Shown in pieces: positions 48,101 to 57,000 of a DNA stretch of 64,000 nt. The notes beneath the pieces are model-generated. The model made no database searches. It was not told the origin of the DNA and was given only the letters and a program-made list of their open reading frames with translations. The stretch is from the NCBI GenBank assembly GCA_017509605.1, contig JAFWPH010000071.1:31824-95823 (forward strand), in the 5' to 3' direction. The position numbers and the translations under genes were made by a program. Within the stretch, counting starts at the first letter, position 1; each line of letters begins with the position of its first letter. This stretch comes from Bacteroidaceae bacterium (lineage in GTDB: Bacteria > Bacteroidota > Bacteroidia > Bacteroidales > Bacteroidaceae).

Positions 48101-48180
48101 GTCGTGGCGGTGGTGGCGGCTTCGGTGGTGGTGGCGGCTTCGGCGGCCCAGGCGGAGGCGGTCCAGGCGGAGGCTTTTAG
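45166..48180 (+). CDS. Outer-membrane beta-barrel protein with CarboxypepD_reg domain and Gly/Arg-rich tail
   Basis: From the ATG at 45166 the product has 1004 residues. It shows a signal peptide (about 1-27), a CarboxypepD_reg domain (VTGRILDGETGEAMIGTNV ... ASFVGYQAY), a plug-like region (VLEELIRKLPGAEVGDDGSVKING, KNIPTEIVEKVKSYERK) and a long barrel. It resembles the outer_membrane_beta-barrel (OMP_b-brl_3) proteins of Bacteroidetes, which are TonB-receptor relatives of unknown substrate. An internal loop is glycine rich. The last ~48 residues (48034-48177) consist of RGGD, RGG and GGF motifs ending in GGGF. An ATG at 45142 would add 8 residues ahead of the signal peptide. Confidence 0.9.
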   Translation: MKAFLQRQMILCIAMLTFFGIGDIQAQTRGRATVTGRILDGETGEAMIGTNVVVTDAEGKNLGGAVTLRDGSFNITAMPMGKLTVKASFVGYQAYTKEINIERRSQRLSLGTIVLAPDVVLLDGTTITGELPQVSVKDDTVIYNAGAFRVPEGSVLEELIRKLPGAEVGDDGSVKINGKTVRRFLVEGKEFFGNDMNMAMKNIPTEIVEKVKSYERKSDLTRITGIDDGEEETVLDLTIKKGMKKGWFGNVDLAYGSKDRYAERFTVNRFADNTQVSLVGSYNNVNDTGFPGMGGRGRGGGGGGGETKSGMAGLNLALVRGNVEFGGNVRYRNTDSHTSTKSSVQNFVSTRTSFSNNMNAGKNINNNVNGDFRFEWKIDTMTTLQFRPNFSFSKSDSESEGMSATFNEDPYSMDGVDDPLNQMDLIIHDIKTNYNKNASDSESHTDNMSGNLLFNRRLSTTGRNLSIRMSGNYSKTKNDNFNTSNVTYFQRNDSTALTYRYRETPNSNKGFSVGFTYSEPIARAVFLQLNYQYQYSKRHSDGKTFDLGGIEGMLDSLAQYGNTFLPYNYRDYLDDALSRYTDNENYNHNIETSLRVVREHYNLNVGVQMQPQRQKVDYDYQNLDTVASRNFFRISPTLNFRYRFTRQENLQVTYRGNTQQPSITDLFNTTDNSNPLNIRQGNPELKPSFSNNFNVNYNKSIIDLQRSFFAGMSFSNTLNSISNRTQYNEETGGRITKPTNINGNWNLNGNAGFNTALIPSRLMLNFSSNAGYNNRVSYIYQNNESMKNKVRDLNLGERLTFTWREEYFDIAIHGNLNYTHSRSLLVSTSNQDTYRFNYGISSNVNLPINLSFSTNISMNSRRGYSSSQMNTNELIWNAQIAYRFLKNKQATVSLQAYDILAKRSNISRQIDANRRSDTETNEITSYVMAHFIYRLNLFGTREARRNMRQGMREAREMDFGGRGGDRGGDRGGDRGGRGGRGGGGGFGGGGGFGGPGGGGPGGGF

Positions 48181-48252
48181 TAGCACCCTCTCAAAAGAGC
48201 GGTTAGCCTTTTTTCAGACAAAGGTGCCACCATTTTGATTTCTTTGTTATAT

Positions 48253-48295
48253 CTTTGCAGTTGAACTCGAAGATGGGTTCAACTGCAAAGTTTTT
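48253..48295 (+). terminator. Intrinsic terminator after the barrel gene
   Basis: CTTTGCAGTTGAAC (48253-48266) pairs perfectly with GTTCAACTGCAAAG (48277-48290), 10-base loop, followed by TTTTT. Confidence 0.9.
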
Positions 48296-48327
48296 CATTT
48301 CAAGAAATCTATCCCCAATCCCAAGAT

Positions 48328-49290
48328 ATGTCGAATCAAAGAGTTGCCACATATGACCTGATGAAGTGCGTAGGTATCATTGCCATGATCATAGGTCATT
48401 TGACGTCAGTAGGCCATCGGTTCATTTTTTCTTGGCACATGCCTTTGTTTTTTATCTTAGCCGGATATTTCTATCGTCCTAACGATGTGGTTGAGATGGT
48501 AAAAAAAGATTTCAAGCGACTTATTATTCCCTATCTTATCACTTGTGGGGTGATTGTGTTCGTTTCGATATTTCATTCTTTATTACTTGGTGAGGATAAG
48601 GTGTCACGTTGGATTATCGCTTCGTTATACGCAAATGGTTCGTTCAGGCACACGTCCAAGTTCTTCGCCAATGTACCGATGATCGGCGCCATCTGGTTCT
48701 TATGGGCTTTGTTCTGGTGCAAAACCATATTCAATTCCTTGTTCAAAAAAAACCAGAAATATGTTATTCTTGTGTGCTTGGTCTTGTCTGTAGCCGCTAT
48801 GCTCATTGACACATATCTGGTGAACCTGCCTCTTGCCATTTTGCCGGGCATGAGCGCCACCATCTTCTATGGTATTGGATATCAAACCAGTCAAACGGGA
48901 GGCTTCAAGGCTGTTCACAAATTAGTAGTTCTTCTATGTGTCGTTGTATGGATCATCTCGTTCATTTACTCAGACATGTCATTGGCGAGATGTTTCTTCA
49001 GACACTATCCTATCAACATCGTCGGTGCATGTGGAGGGACGTATGTCATTTGGCTGATATCAGACTGGATTTCAAAATATGAAAACAAATTCACGTCTGT
49101 CTTGGTCTGGACAGGCAGGAACAGCATGACTATCCTTTGCCTCCATTTGCTCGACTTAGACATTCCCATTCGTGGCCTGTTGCATATTCCCCACATGATG
49201 CAGATTCCTTTTGTCATCGTAATATATCTCATAGGAACCTACCTTTTATCAAAAATACCTGTAACTAAAAAGATTTTTATGATCAGTTAA
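48328..49290 (+). CDS. Acyltransferase family 3 membrane protein
   Basis: The 320-residue protein has about ten hydrophobic segments. The N-terminal motif YDLMKCVGIIAMIIGH with FSWHMPLFFILAGYFY is the Acyl_transf_3 signature, including the conserved His and the R/K after the first helix. Such proteins (OafA, WecH) O-acylate cell-surface sugars using acyl-CoA or similar donors. No polysaccharide genes are near, so the target is unknown. The DNA is less GC-rich than the flanking barrel and uxaC genes. Confidence 0.88.
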   Translation: MSNQRVATYDLMKCVGIIAMIIGHLTSVGHRFIFSWHMPLFFILAGYFYRPNDVVEMVKKDFKRLIIPYLITCGVIVFVSIFHSLLLGEDKVSRWIIASLYANGSFRHTSKFFANVPMIGAIWFLWALFWCKTIFNSLFKKNQKYVILVCLVLSVAAMLIDTYLVNLPLAILPGMSATIFYGIGYQTSQTGGFKAVHKLVVLLCVVVWIISFIYSDMSLARCFFRHYPINIVGACGGTYVIWLISDWISKYENKFTSVLVWTGRNSMTILCLHLLDLDIPIRGLLHIPHMMQIPFVIVIYLIGTYLLSKIPVTKKIFMIS

Positions 49291-49359
49291 CCGATTTTTT
49301 ATTATACTTTTGCATACTATTCAATAAGACTTCTAACTCAATTAAAACCTACAGACAAT

Positions 49360-50775
49360 ATGAAGAATTTCATGGACAAGGACTTTCTGCTCCAGACAGA
49401 AACGGCGCAGATCCTCTATCACAAACATGCATCGAAGATGCCTATCATCGACTATCACTGCCACCTCATTCCCCAACAGGTAGCGGAAGACAAGCACTTC
49501 AGTTCCATCACCGAGGTATGGCTCGGTGGCGACCACTACAAATGGCGCGCCATGCGCAGCAACGGCATCGCTGAGAAATACTGCACCGGCAAGGACACCA
49601 CCGACTGGGAGAAGTTCGAGAAATGGGCTGAGACCGTGCCTTACTGCCTCCGCAACCCCCTCTACCACTGGACCCACCTGGAGTTGAAGACCGCTTTCGG
49701 CATCAACAAGATACTCAACCCAAAGACGGCACGCGAAATCTTCGACGAGTGCAACGACAAACTGAAGAACGACCCTTCGCTGACCGCACGCGGACTGATG
49801 CGCAAATACCATGTGGAGACCGTCTGCACCACCGACGACCCAGTGGATTCACTCGAATACCACATCACTACCCGTGAGTCGGGCTTCGAAGTGCGAATGC
49901 TGCCCACATGGCGTCCCGACAAGGCCATGGCCGTGGAGGTGGCAGCCAATTTCAAGGCTTACATGGAGAAGTTGTCGGAAGTGAGCGGTGTGACCATCTC
50001 GTGTTTCAACGACATGATAGACGCACTCCAGCGTCGTCACGACATCTTTGAGTCACAGGGTTGCAAACTCGCCGACCACGGCATCGAGGAGTTCTACGCC
50101 GAGGACTATACCGACGCTGAGATCAACGCCATCTTCAACAAGGTGTATGGAGGGACAGAACTGACAAAAGAAGAGATCCTGAAGTTCAAGAGCTGCATGC
50201 TCGTGAAGTTCGCAGAGATGGACCACGCCACTGGCTGGGCACAACAGTTCCACTACGGAGCCATCCGCGACAACAACACCCGCATGTTCCAACTGCTTGG
50301 TCCCGACACAGGCTTCGACTCCATCGGACAGTTCCAGACCGCCAAAGCCATGTCGAAGTTCCTCAACAGACTGGCCTCAGAGAACAAACTCACCAAAACC
50401 ATCCTCTACAACCTCAATCCTGCCGACAACGAGATGATCGCCACCATGCTGGGCAACTTCCAAGACGGCACCATCCCAGGCAAGATACAGTTCGGATCGG
50501 GTTGGTGGTTCCTCGACCAGAAAGACGGTATGCAGAAACAGATGAACGCCCTCTCCGTGCTCGGACTCCTGAGCCGTTTCGTGGGTATGCTCACTGACTC
50601 ACGCTCCTTCCTCTCCTATCCCCGACACGAGTATTTCCGCCGCACACTCTGCAACCTGCTCGGTACCGACGTGGAGAACGGCGAGATTCCTTTCAGCGAG
50701 ATCGACCGTGTCTGCCAGATGGTGGAGGACATCTCCTACAACAACGCCAAGAACTATTTCAAGTTCGGAGAGTGA
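49360..50775 (+). CDS. uxaC: Glucuronate isomerase
   Basis: UxaC converts glucuronate to fructuronate (and galacturonate to tagaturonate) at the start of hexuronate catabolism. The 471-residue cytoplasmic protein shows the family pattern: PIIDYHCHLIPQQVAED (metal-binding His pair), GGDHYKWRAMRSNGI, VETVCTTDDPVDSLEYH, GSGWWFLDQKDGM and TDSRSFLSYPRHEYFRR. Length matches E. coli (470). No uxaA, uxaB, kdgK or kdgA homologues are in the window. A TACTTTTG at 49305-49312 may be its -7 box, with a poor -33. Confidence 0.97.
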   Translation: MKNFMDKDFLLQTETAQILYHKHASKMPIIDYHCHLIPQQVAEDKHFSSITEVWLGGDHYKWRAMRSNGIAEKYCTGKDTTDWEKFEKWAETVPYCLRNPLYHWTHLELKTAFGINKILNPKTAREIFDECNDKLKNDPSLTARGLMRKYHVETVCTTDDPVDSLEYHITTRESGFEVRMLPTWRPDKAMAVEVAANFKAYMEKLSEVSGVTISCFNDMIDALQRRHDIFESQGCKLADHGIEEFYAEDYTDAEINAIFNKVYGGTELTKEEILKFKSCMLVKFAEMDHATGWAQQFHYGAIRDNNTRMFQLLGPDTGFDSIGQFQTAKAMSKFLNRLASENKLTKTILYNLNPADNEMIATMLGNFQDGTIPGKIQFGSGWWFLDQKDGMQKQMNALSVLGLLSRFVGMLTDSRSFLSYPRHEYFRRTLCNLLGTDVENGEIPFSEIDRVCQMVEDISYNNAKNYFKFGE

Positions 50776-50776
50776 G

Positions 50777-50874
50777 ACATTGAACATTGAACATTGAACA
50801 TTGACCATTGAACATTGAACATTGACCATTGAACATTGAACATTGACCATTGAGCATTGACCATTGAACATTGA
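50777..50874. repeat. ATTGAAC/ATTGACC heptamer array after uxaC
   Basis: Fourteen 7-base units of ATTGAAC, ATTGACC or ATTGAGC follow the TGA stop immediately. The minus-strand translation gives a repetitive Cys/Ser/Val/Asn peptide that I regard as spurious. Confidence 0.9.
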
Positions 50875-50905
50875 GTAAACAATTCATAGAAGACCTATAA
50901 ACAAA

Positions 50906-50942
50906 AAAACCGGAGCCATACTGAAATGGTTCCGGTCTTTTT
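50906..50942. terminator. Convergent terminator between uxaC and the DUF2582 gene
   Basis: ACCGGAGCCAT (50909-50919) pairs with ATGGTTCCGGT (50926-50936) with one G-T pair, flanked by A-rich and T-rich sequence, so it can work in both directions. Confidence 0.85.
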
Positions 50943-50958
50943 ATGCGGAGAGGTAATC

Positions 50959-51168
50959 TTATTTCAAAGAGTAGATATATGGATCCTTCTCGTCTTCAGT
51001 CTCTGCTACATTTACCTTGTCCTCGCGGAGCAACCAACCCAGACCAAGATTGAAATCTTTCTCTGACAACTTTGTGGCTTTCTTAATCTGCTTGAAAGTC
51101 AAACCTTCTGAACCTGCAAGAGCATTCCAAATTGTTCCTGCCACGTTACCTGCTTTTTCCTGCAACAT
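50959..51168 (-). CDS. Winged-helix domain protein (DUF2582 type)
   Basis: The 69-residue protein is a single small winged helix-turn-helix: AGTIWNALAG, LTFKQIKKATKLSEKDFNLGLGWLLREDKV. It matches the DUF2582 family found in Bacteroidetes and may bind DNA or protein; no target is known. It has its own promoter (51227-51258), a leader of about 50 bases, and ends before a convergent terminator. Confidence 0.88.
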   Translation of the reverse strand: MLQEKAGNVAGTIWNALAGSEGLTFKQIKKATKLSEKDFNLGLGWLLREDKVNVAETEDEKDPYIYSLK

Positions 51169-51226
51169 AATCGAAATTACCTTATTTAGTTAAACTTAAA
51201 AATGAGTATGTTTATTAAAATCTATG

Positions 51227-51258
51227 CAAAGTTATTGCTTTGCAATGGATTGCACAAA
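51227..51258 (-). promoter_or_regulatory. Promoter of the winged-helix gene
   Basis: On the minus strand TTTG (51258-51255), 20 bases, TAACTTTG (51234-51227). Confidence 0.7.
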
Positions 51259-51434
51259 TATTTTGCAAAAAAAATGCCGAAATTTTGCAAAAAAAGTTCA
51301 TTTCTGCTAAAAAAAGCGCAATTATCCGCACTTTTTGCCGTGTTCGCACACAATAAACGATTTCATTATGACTCGAAAAGTATGACTATATAATTTTGTC
51401 AAGATTTTTTGAAAACGAAAGCAATTCATCATGA

Positions 51435-52871
51435 TTAGAACTGGTAGCAACCAGCGTCAACTGTGCCAGATTTGCGTTCCACACCGTAACGGTCGGTAGG
51501 ATAACTATCGAGATAACGGTCAGATGCTTTACTTCGTGCCACTGAGGCAGAGTCGAGACGGAAGTCATAGATGTAGTTGTCTGTATCGATGGTGCGGAAG
51601 TTGTCGGCATGGTGTTCAAGGGTGTCGAGGGTGCAGGCCACAAAGTTGGTGTCGTCTTCAGCAATGACTGTGGCAAGCACACAGTTCTCAAAATGGTAGT
51701 TGAATTCCACATCGGTGAACTGGCTTTCAACTGCGCGCTGTCCGTAAATCTCGTCTTCTTGTGCACCTGTGATGTAACAGTTATAGAAAGCGGCACGATG
51801 GAGGTCGGTGATGGTGTCGTTGCGTGTGTTGGTCAACCTCACGGCACCCGCATATTCCTTCCATGGATAGAACTGTGCGATGGTGCAGTGCACGAAATCG
51901 GCGTATCCTCCCAACATGTCGATGCAATAGCTGTTGGCATTGCTGATCTGACTGTTGGCAACATAAACCCTGCATAGGTTCAGGCTGAGGCCAGCGCCTG
52001 CCACATTGTGGACGATACTGTTGGTCATGGTAAGTTTATAGTCGTCGAACGACGACTCCTCACAATAGATTCCGTAGGAACCTGAATGGATGTCGGTATA
52101 GTCCAAGACGTTACCCGTGCTCTCTTTTGCGAACCACACTCCACCCCACTGTGAATCCAGTCGGTCGTAAGGCAGATAGTCGAACATGCGGTCGAGGCGG
52201 TCACCTCGCATCATGACGGGACGTTCCAGCGATCCTTGACTTAGGAGCGTGCCGTGAACGTTCAGACTGGCCTTGGAGTGAAAATAAAGGTTAGTGCCTT
52301 CGGAAAGTGTCAGGGTGGAGCCTCGTGCCACCACCAGACTGTCATAGATGAGGAATGGACGTGTCGCAGCGAGTGTGGTGTCACGGTCGAAACATACCTG
52401 CCTCAAGATAATCACGTCTTGTCCGTAGGCACGCAACTGAACATACTGACGCGCACCGCTTTGATGCGTGAAGACAATGGAGTCTTCTATCAAGACGGGT
52501 GAATCGTCGTCGGTGGGATCGACATTCACTTCCACGAAAATGAAGATGCTGTCTTTATGGGCAATCTCCACATTGTTGAACACGTTGCCGGACTGTCCAT
52601 CGACATTAATGTAGAAGCCGCTCCTGCCGCCACTGGCCAGACTAATGGTCGCCAGCCGTACTCCGTCGGTATTGGGGTTGAACACCTTCAGCCACTGGGT
52701 GGAAGAGCCGATGGCCGTGAAGACGGTGTCGAACTTCAGGGTGTCCTCAGAGAACTGCAAGGGTGATGCCGGTGAACTCGTATATGTCTCTTCGTCGGAG
52801 CACGCCGCAAACAGCATCGCCGCGACAAGCAGCGACAAATAATATCGGATGTTAAGTCGTGGATTCTTCAT
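51435..52871 (-). CDS. Right-handed beta-helix lipoprotein
   Basis: The 478-residue product has a lipoprotein signal with lipobox LFAAC (Cys 24) followed by SDEE, the Bacteroidetes surface-export pattern. An Ig-like region precedes a stretch of beta-helix rungs (about 190-420: GTNLYFHSKASLNVHGTLL, GVWFAKESTGNVLDYTDIH, LTMTNSIVHNVAGAGLSLN), typical of Beta_helix lipoproteins. No polysaccharide-lyase catalytic pattern was recognised. A DUF4421 gene follows after 1.1 kb on the same strand order upstream (52996-53988), possibly cotranscribed with it. Confidence 0.85.
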   Translation of the reverse strand: MKNPRLNIRYYLSLLVAAMLFAACSDEETYTSSPASPLQFSEDTLKFDTVFTAIGSSTQWLKVFNPNTDGVRLATISLASGGRSGFYINVDGQSGNVFNNVEIAHKDSIFIFVEVNVDPTDDDSPVLIEDSIVFTHQSGARQYVQLRAYGQDVIILRQVCFDRDTTLAATRPFLIYDSLVVARGSTLTLSEGTNLYFHSKASLNVHGTLLSQGSLERPVMMRGDRLDRMFDYLPYDRLDSQWGGVWFAKESTGNVLDYTDIHSGSYGIYCEESSFDDYKLTMTNSIVHNVAGAGLSLNLCRVYVANSQISNANSYCIDMLGGYADFVHCTIAQFYPWKEYAGAVRLTNTRNDTITDLHRAAFYNCYITGAQEDEIYGQRAVESQFTDVEFNYHFENCVLATVIAEDDTNFVACTLDTLEHHADNFRTIDTDNYIYDFRLDSASVARSKASDRYLDSYPTDRYGVERKSGTVDAGCYQF

Positions 52872-52995
52872 TTCTATGTTTTTTACCAGGCTTGACTTGT
52901 GCCTATAATAACAAACGGAAAATCCACCTTTTTATTATATATACTGAAGTTTCTGAAGGTAAAATGGAAGGTAAAGTGGATGATAACACACTACG

Positions 52996-53988
52996 TCACA
53001 ACCGGATGCCGAGAAAGAGTTTGGTCTGCCACTTGCTCTGGCGGATGGAGCGAGAACGGCTTTCGAAAAGGGTGTTGTTGGCGACTCCTGTGAGTCCGAG
53101 GAAATACTTGGGACTGATATTATAGACGATGGCCATACGCTCGTTGAGAATCATCTCAGGGAAATTCGTCGGCATCTTCTGACGCTCACCGTCAAGAGTC
53201 ACCTTGTCGGTCTTGAAGACCACGAGCATGGGCATCGCCGAGAGGTGGAAGAGCCATTTGTCCTTCACGACAAGGTTATAGCCGTAACCGCCGCCAATGG
53301 CGAAGTTACCTACACCGAAGCGCAGTTCGGGTGTGCCCTCAGGCACCTCGTCAGTGGTGTTCATCGTTCCACCCTCTAAGGAGAATCCCGCCAGCCACGA
53401 CCCGGCAGAGCGTTTCTGGATGTAGGTTTGTGAGAAAGCCGCGGGATAGGAAAAACGCTTGTAGTTGAAAGTGTAGTTTCCCGTCAAGTAGAACATCCTC
53501 GTTTTCAGGAATCCCTTATCGACATGGTAGGAGTTGTCGCCCATACGGATGTCACCGGAAAGGGTCTTCGACATCTGATATGTGGCGTCGATGTTGTAGC
53601 GGTTGCTGTAAGCATTGACATTCAGTTCGTAGTCGTTGTTGCGCCCCTTTAACTTACTGGGATTGATGGCGATGCCAGCAGCAAGCCCCTGGTAGTTCAC
53701 CCCGATACTCAGTGTTGCCTTGGTGTCGGTGGTGAGTTTACTCCTGGTGTCCATCCCCTTGTACTTGCCTTTGGTCTTCAAGAGGTTACCCGAGACGTTG
53801 CCCCTCAGTTTAAGTGTGACGCGAGCATTCGGACGACTGAGAAAGACCGTGTCGTAGTTCACCTTATTATATTTCGCCTGAAGCGCACTGTCGATCCTCG
53901 CCTTCAGTACTTCCCTCTTTGTCTGGGCAGCACCAGTGGTCGCCGCCAACATCAACATCATTACAACAGTTGTTCTAATTGATATCAT
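52996..53988 (-). CDS. DUF4421 family outer-membrane protein
   Basis: The 330-residue protein has a signal peptide (about 1-21, TTGAA|QTK) and alternating beta strands ending in an aromatic/hydrophobic C terminus (KLFLGIRL), consistent with an outer-membrane barrel. YDTVFLSRPNARVTLKLRGNV and LSIGVNYQGLAAGIAINPSKLKG are typical of DUF4421. The function is unknown. It lies 32 bases downstream of the 1334-residue gene on the same strand, so the two are probably cotranscribed. Confidence 0.85.
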   Translation of the reverse strand: MISIRTTVVMMLMLAATTGAAQTKREVLKARIDSALQAKYNKVNYDTVFLSRPNARVTLKLRGNVSGNLLKTKGKYKGMDTRSKLTTDTKATLSIGVNYQGLAAGIAINPSKLKGRNNDYELNVNAYSNRYNIDATYQMSKTLSGDIRMGDNSYHVDKGFLKTRMFYLTGNYTFNYKRFSYPAAFSQTYIQKRSAGSWLAGFSLEGGTMNTTDEVPEGTPELRFGVGNFAIGGGYGYNLVVKDKWLFHLSAMPMLVVFKTDKVTLDGERQKMPTNFPEMILNERMAIVYNISPKYFLGLTGVANNTLFESRSRSIRQSKWQTKLFLGIRL

Positions 53989-54020
53989 TATTCTAATACA
54001 TAAAGTCTAAAAACCAAAGC

Positions 54021-57000
54021 CTATCCTATTTTACGCATGAGATCGCCGAGTTGCTGGAAAACCATCTCGAATGTCATTCCATAGCGTTCAAGTTCGCGTT
54101 TGGCTTTCACAATCGTTCCACCCTTGTTGACATCCACGTCTTTCAGAATACTCATGTAGCGATGGAATTCAGGGGGAATCATGTTACCACGACCGACGTC
54201 TTGACGTGTGATATTGCGTGGATTGAGGTAGTTTTCGTACTGTTTTGTGCACTGTCGGCATGCTTCACGTATCTTGGCTATGCCAGAAGTGGCCGTTGCC
54301 GGGTTACTCAATTCTTTCATGCCTTGACTGAACCATTCTTGGCACTTGTAGGTCATAGCGTCGGCCACCATGTCGGCATCTTTCAGATGCACTGCGCCTT
54401 TGGTTTTGTCCGACAAGATCTTGAAGTTCTCGTTGCCATAACTCTCGGGATGGAGGTCGGTTTGTATGACGGTCTGGTCGGCCTCTTTGGCGAACTGGGT
54501 ATACCGCGATTCCGTAGCAACGGCGTATTGTCCGTTATACTGTTTGTAGTACTTTTTGTTATACAATTTCTCGGTCTCCACCTGGTCGAAATAGAACTTC
54601 TCGCCTGTTTTCGGGTTCTCGTAGTAGAAAGTGGCGTCGTGGTCGAAAGTAATCTTCTCTCCATTTTTCAATTTGGCTTTCGAGGAAGCGGAGGCGTTCA
54701 GTTTCTTGACATCGTTGAACCGGATACCTTTGTCGGCAGCCATTTGGTACATCACCTCGTAGTCGGCTCCGTCGCTCAGGTCCTGTATCTGCTTGTTGAA
54801 CTTCGCCCTCATGTCATTCATGGCCTTGTTGTCGTAGTCGGCGAGCAGGCTCATGGCGTTTTTGTCCTTTTGGATTTCCATAGCCAGTTCCTTTTTCAAT
54901 TGGGCGTTTTTTCTCTGTTTCGGGATTCTCGGGTCATCAGGAAGGTCCATTACTTCCTTGAACTTTTCGAGTTTCTTCTTGCCAATCTCCAGTCCTTCTA
55001 TCTCCGCTTTCTGCATTTTGACCTCATCCATCGTGTAATGCCGATCGTAGCCAAGTTGTTTTGGTTTTGGAGATTCGTCCATACCGATGGACTTCTGCTT
55101 CACTGTGGCATCGTCCAAAGCGGGTCTCTTCACTGTGGCATCATCCAAAGCCGGTCTCTTCACAGTACCGTCTTCCAAAGCGGGTTTCTTTACAGTGGCA
55201 TCGTCCAAAGCGGGTTTCTTTACAGTGGCATCGTCCAAAGCGGGTTTCTTTACAGTGGCATCGTCCAAAGCGGGTTTCTTTACAGTGGCATCGTCCAAGG
55301 ACACTTTTTGTGATCCACCTCTCAGATTATTGCCTTTGTTCAGGGAAATGTCCGCTTTTGCTTTCACCGTCTTAGTATCGACGATGGCCTGCTTCACGGT
55401 CCGTCCCTTCGTGATGTTGCCATAGTATTCTTTGGCCTTGGCTTTGAGGTTTTCAGGAGTCAGTCCTGCCTTGGTGGCACCCTTCTTGAGCATTCCCATA
55501 CCAAGGTCGGAGACCTTCTCCATGATGTACTCACGTGCCACTACTTTCACACCGCAACAGAAAGCACCGAAGACGCTGTCGCCTCCCTTATCGACGTAAT
55601 TCTTCATTTCTCGCACCACCTCCATGGATGTGAACACCACCTCAGAGCAACCTAAGGTGAAGACTCCGAGAGCCATGCGCGAGAAGAAGCCTAAGGAGTC
55701 TTCCACCTCCTTGCCCTTGGCCATGAAAGCATCGAAGAACATCATAAGTTCGTCGCCTAATGTCACTTTCTCCGCCTCAGCATTGGCTCCGGCAAAGGTG
55801 CCTTGGAGGAAACAAGTCCATATACGCCGTACAGTCCTCAACTGCTCCTTGTCGTAGCCGTAAGCGGCATCATAACCGTCGAGCATGGTCTGTATATAAC
55901 GGTCGAGCGGTGCGAGGTTTTTCAGATAACCATGGGTGAAGATGACGCTCTGGATGCGAATGAGATTCTCAGCGATGCGCTCGTCATCCTTCAACTGTGC
56001 CATACCTTCCGCCGTGTCCTTGCTCTGTCGAACAGGCTGAGAGTGGAGACTCACCTCCTTCTCCAGGTCATAGCTACGGTTGTTGAAGGTGGTCTTGACT
56101 TTCATCTTTGCCATGACTCGCAGTGGTGCGTCGAGTCCGTGCCTGATGCATCGGAAGATGATGGGGCGTGCCCCATCCTCAATGGTCTTGCGTGGTTCCC
56201 AGTCAATGCCGAGCTTATCGACCAATTCCTGTCTGTTCTCATCCACTGCCTGGAACTTGATTTCATCGGGTACGGCAGGAATGCGCAGGACCTGATGGCT
56301 CTCCTCGTCATACTCAAAGAGCCGGAGTTTGCATTTGGTCTCAGCCGGTGTCATCGTCTTCACCTCATACTTGGGTTCATCAACAGAGTTCCATGGCGTG
56401 GTGTTGACCATTTGTTCAAAGCGGAATCGATTGCTCAGATGGTTGGCCACGTCGTACTCCTCGATATAGCACTTGATGTAGGTGGTGTCGATGGTCAGTC
56501 CCATCTGGAAACGACAGATTGGGAAGTCGGTCTCGACTATCCGGCCGTTCTCGTTGGTGGCTTTGATGTGGAGCGAGTAATAACTGTATTTTCCTGGCTC
56601 CAGTTTGTTCTTGAAGTCGGCACAGTCCTTGTTCTCTTTCAACACGGCGAACCAGAGGTCTTTCTTCTTCTTCACCTCCACGTGGTAGGCCTCCTTCTCC
56701 ATCGTAAGTGTCACTTTCGGGTTCTCTCCAAGTCCAAGAACCACGAAAGGTAGTTCGACGGTCTTCTCATAGTCAGCGGGCAGTGTGAGGTTGTCCTGCC
56801 CAAAGAGTATCTGGGCCCCTTCGATGTTGAAGTGGACATGGTTGGTGAAAGACACCCCCTCAGCGGACATTGAGAAATGAACGACGGCCTCCATGGGAAC
56901 GTTCTTGGCATCGGGAGCCGTCACGTATGCCTCCTTGTATTCTCCTTTCATCGAGTTGATGCCGACCTGCAAGTAGTCATCGCCAGTGATTCTGATCATG

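Noticed and set aside
50599..50871. Minus-strand open frame with a Cys/Ser/Met/Val/Asn repeat N terminus
   Set aside because: Its N terminus is just the ATTGAAC heptamer array translated, and the rest lies antisense to uxaC.
55101..55308. Seven 30-base repeats considered as a CRISPR array
   Set aside because: The units are contiguous without spacers, in frame, and code for a decapeptide repeat in a long protein.
54051..55313. 420-codon plus-strand frame opposite paralogue A
   Set aside because: Antisense to the conserved C-terminal region; its repeated peptide is the complement of the decapeptide repeat.
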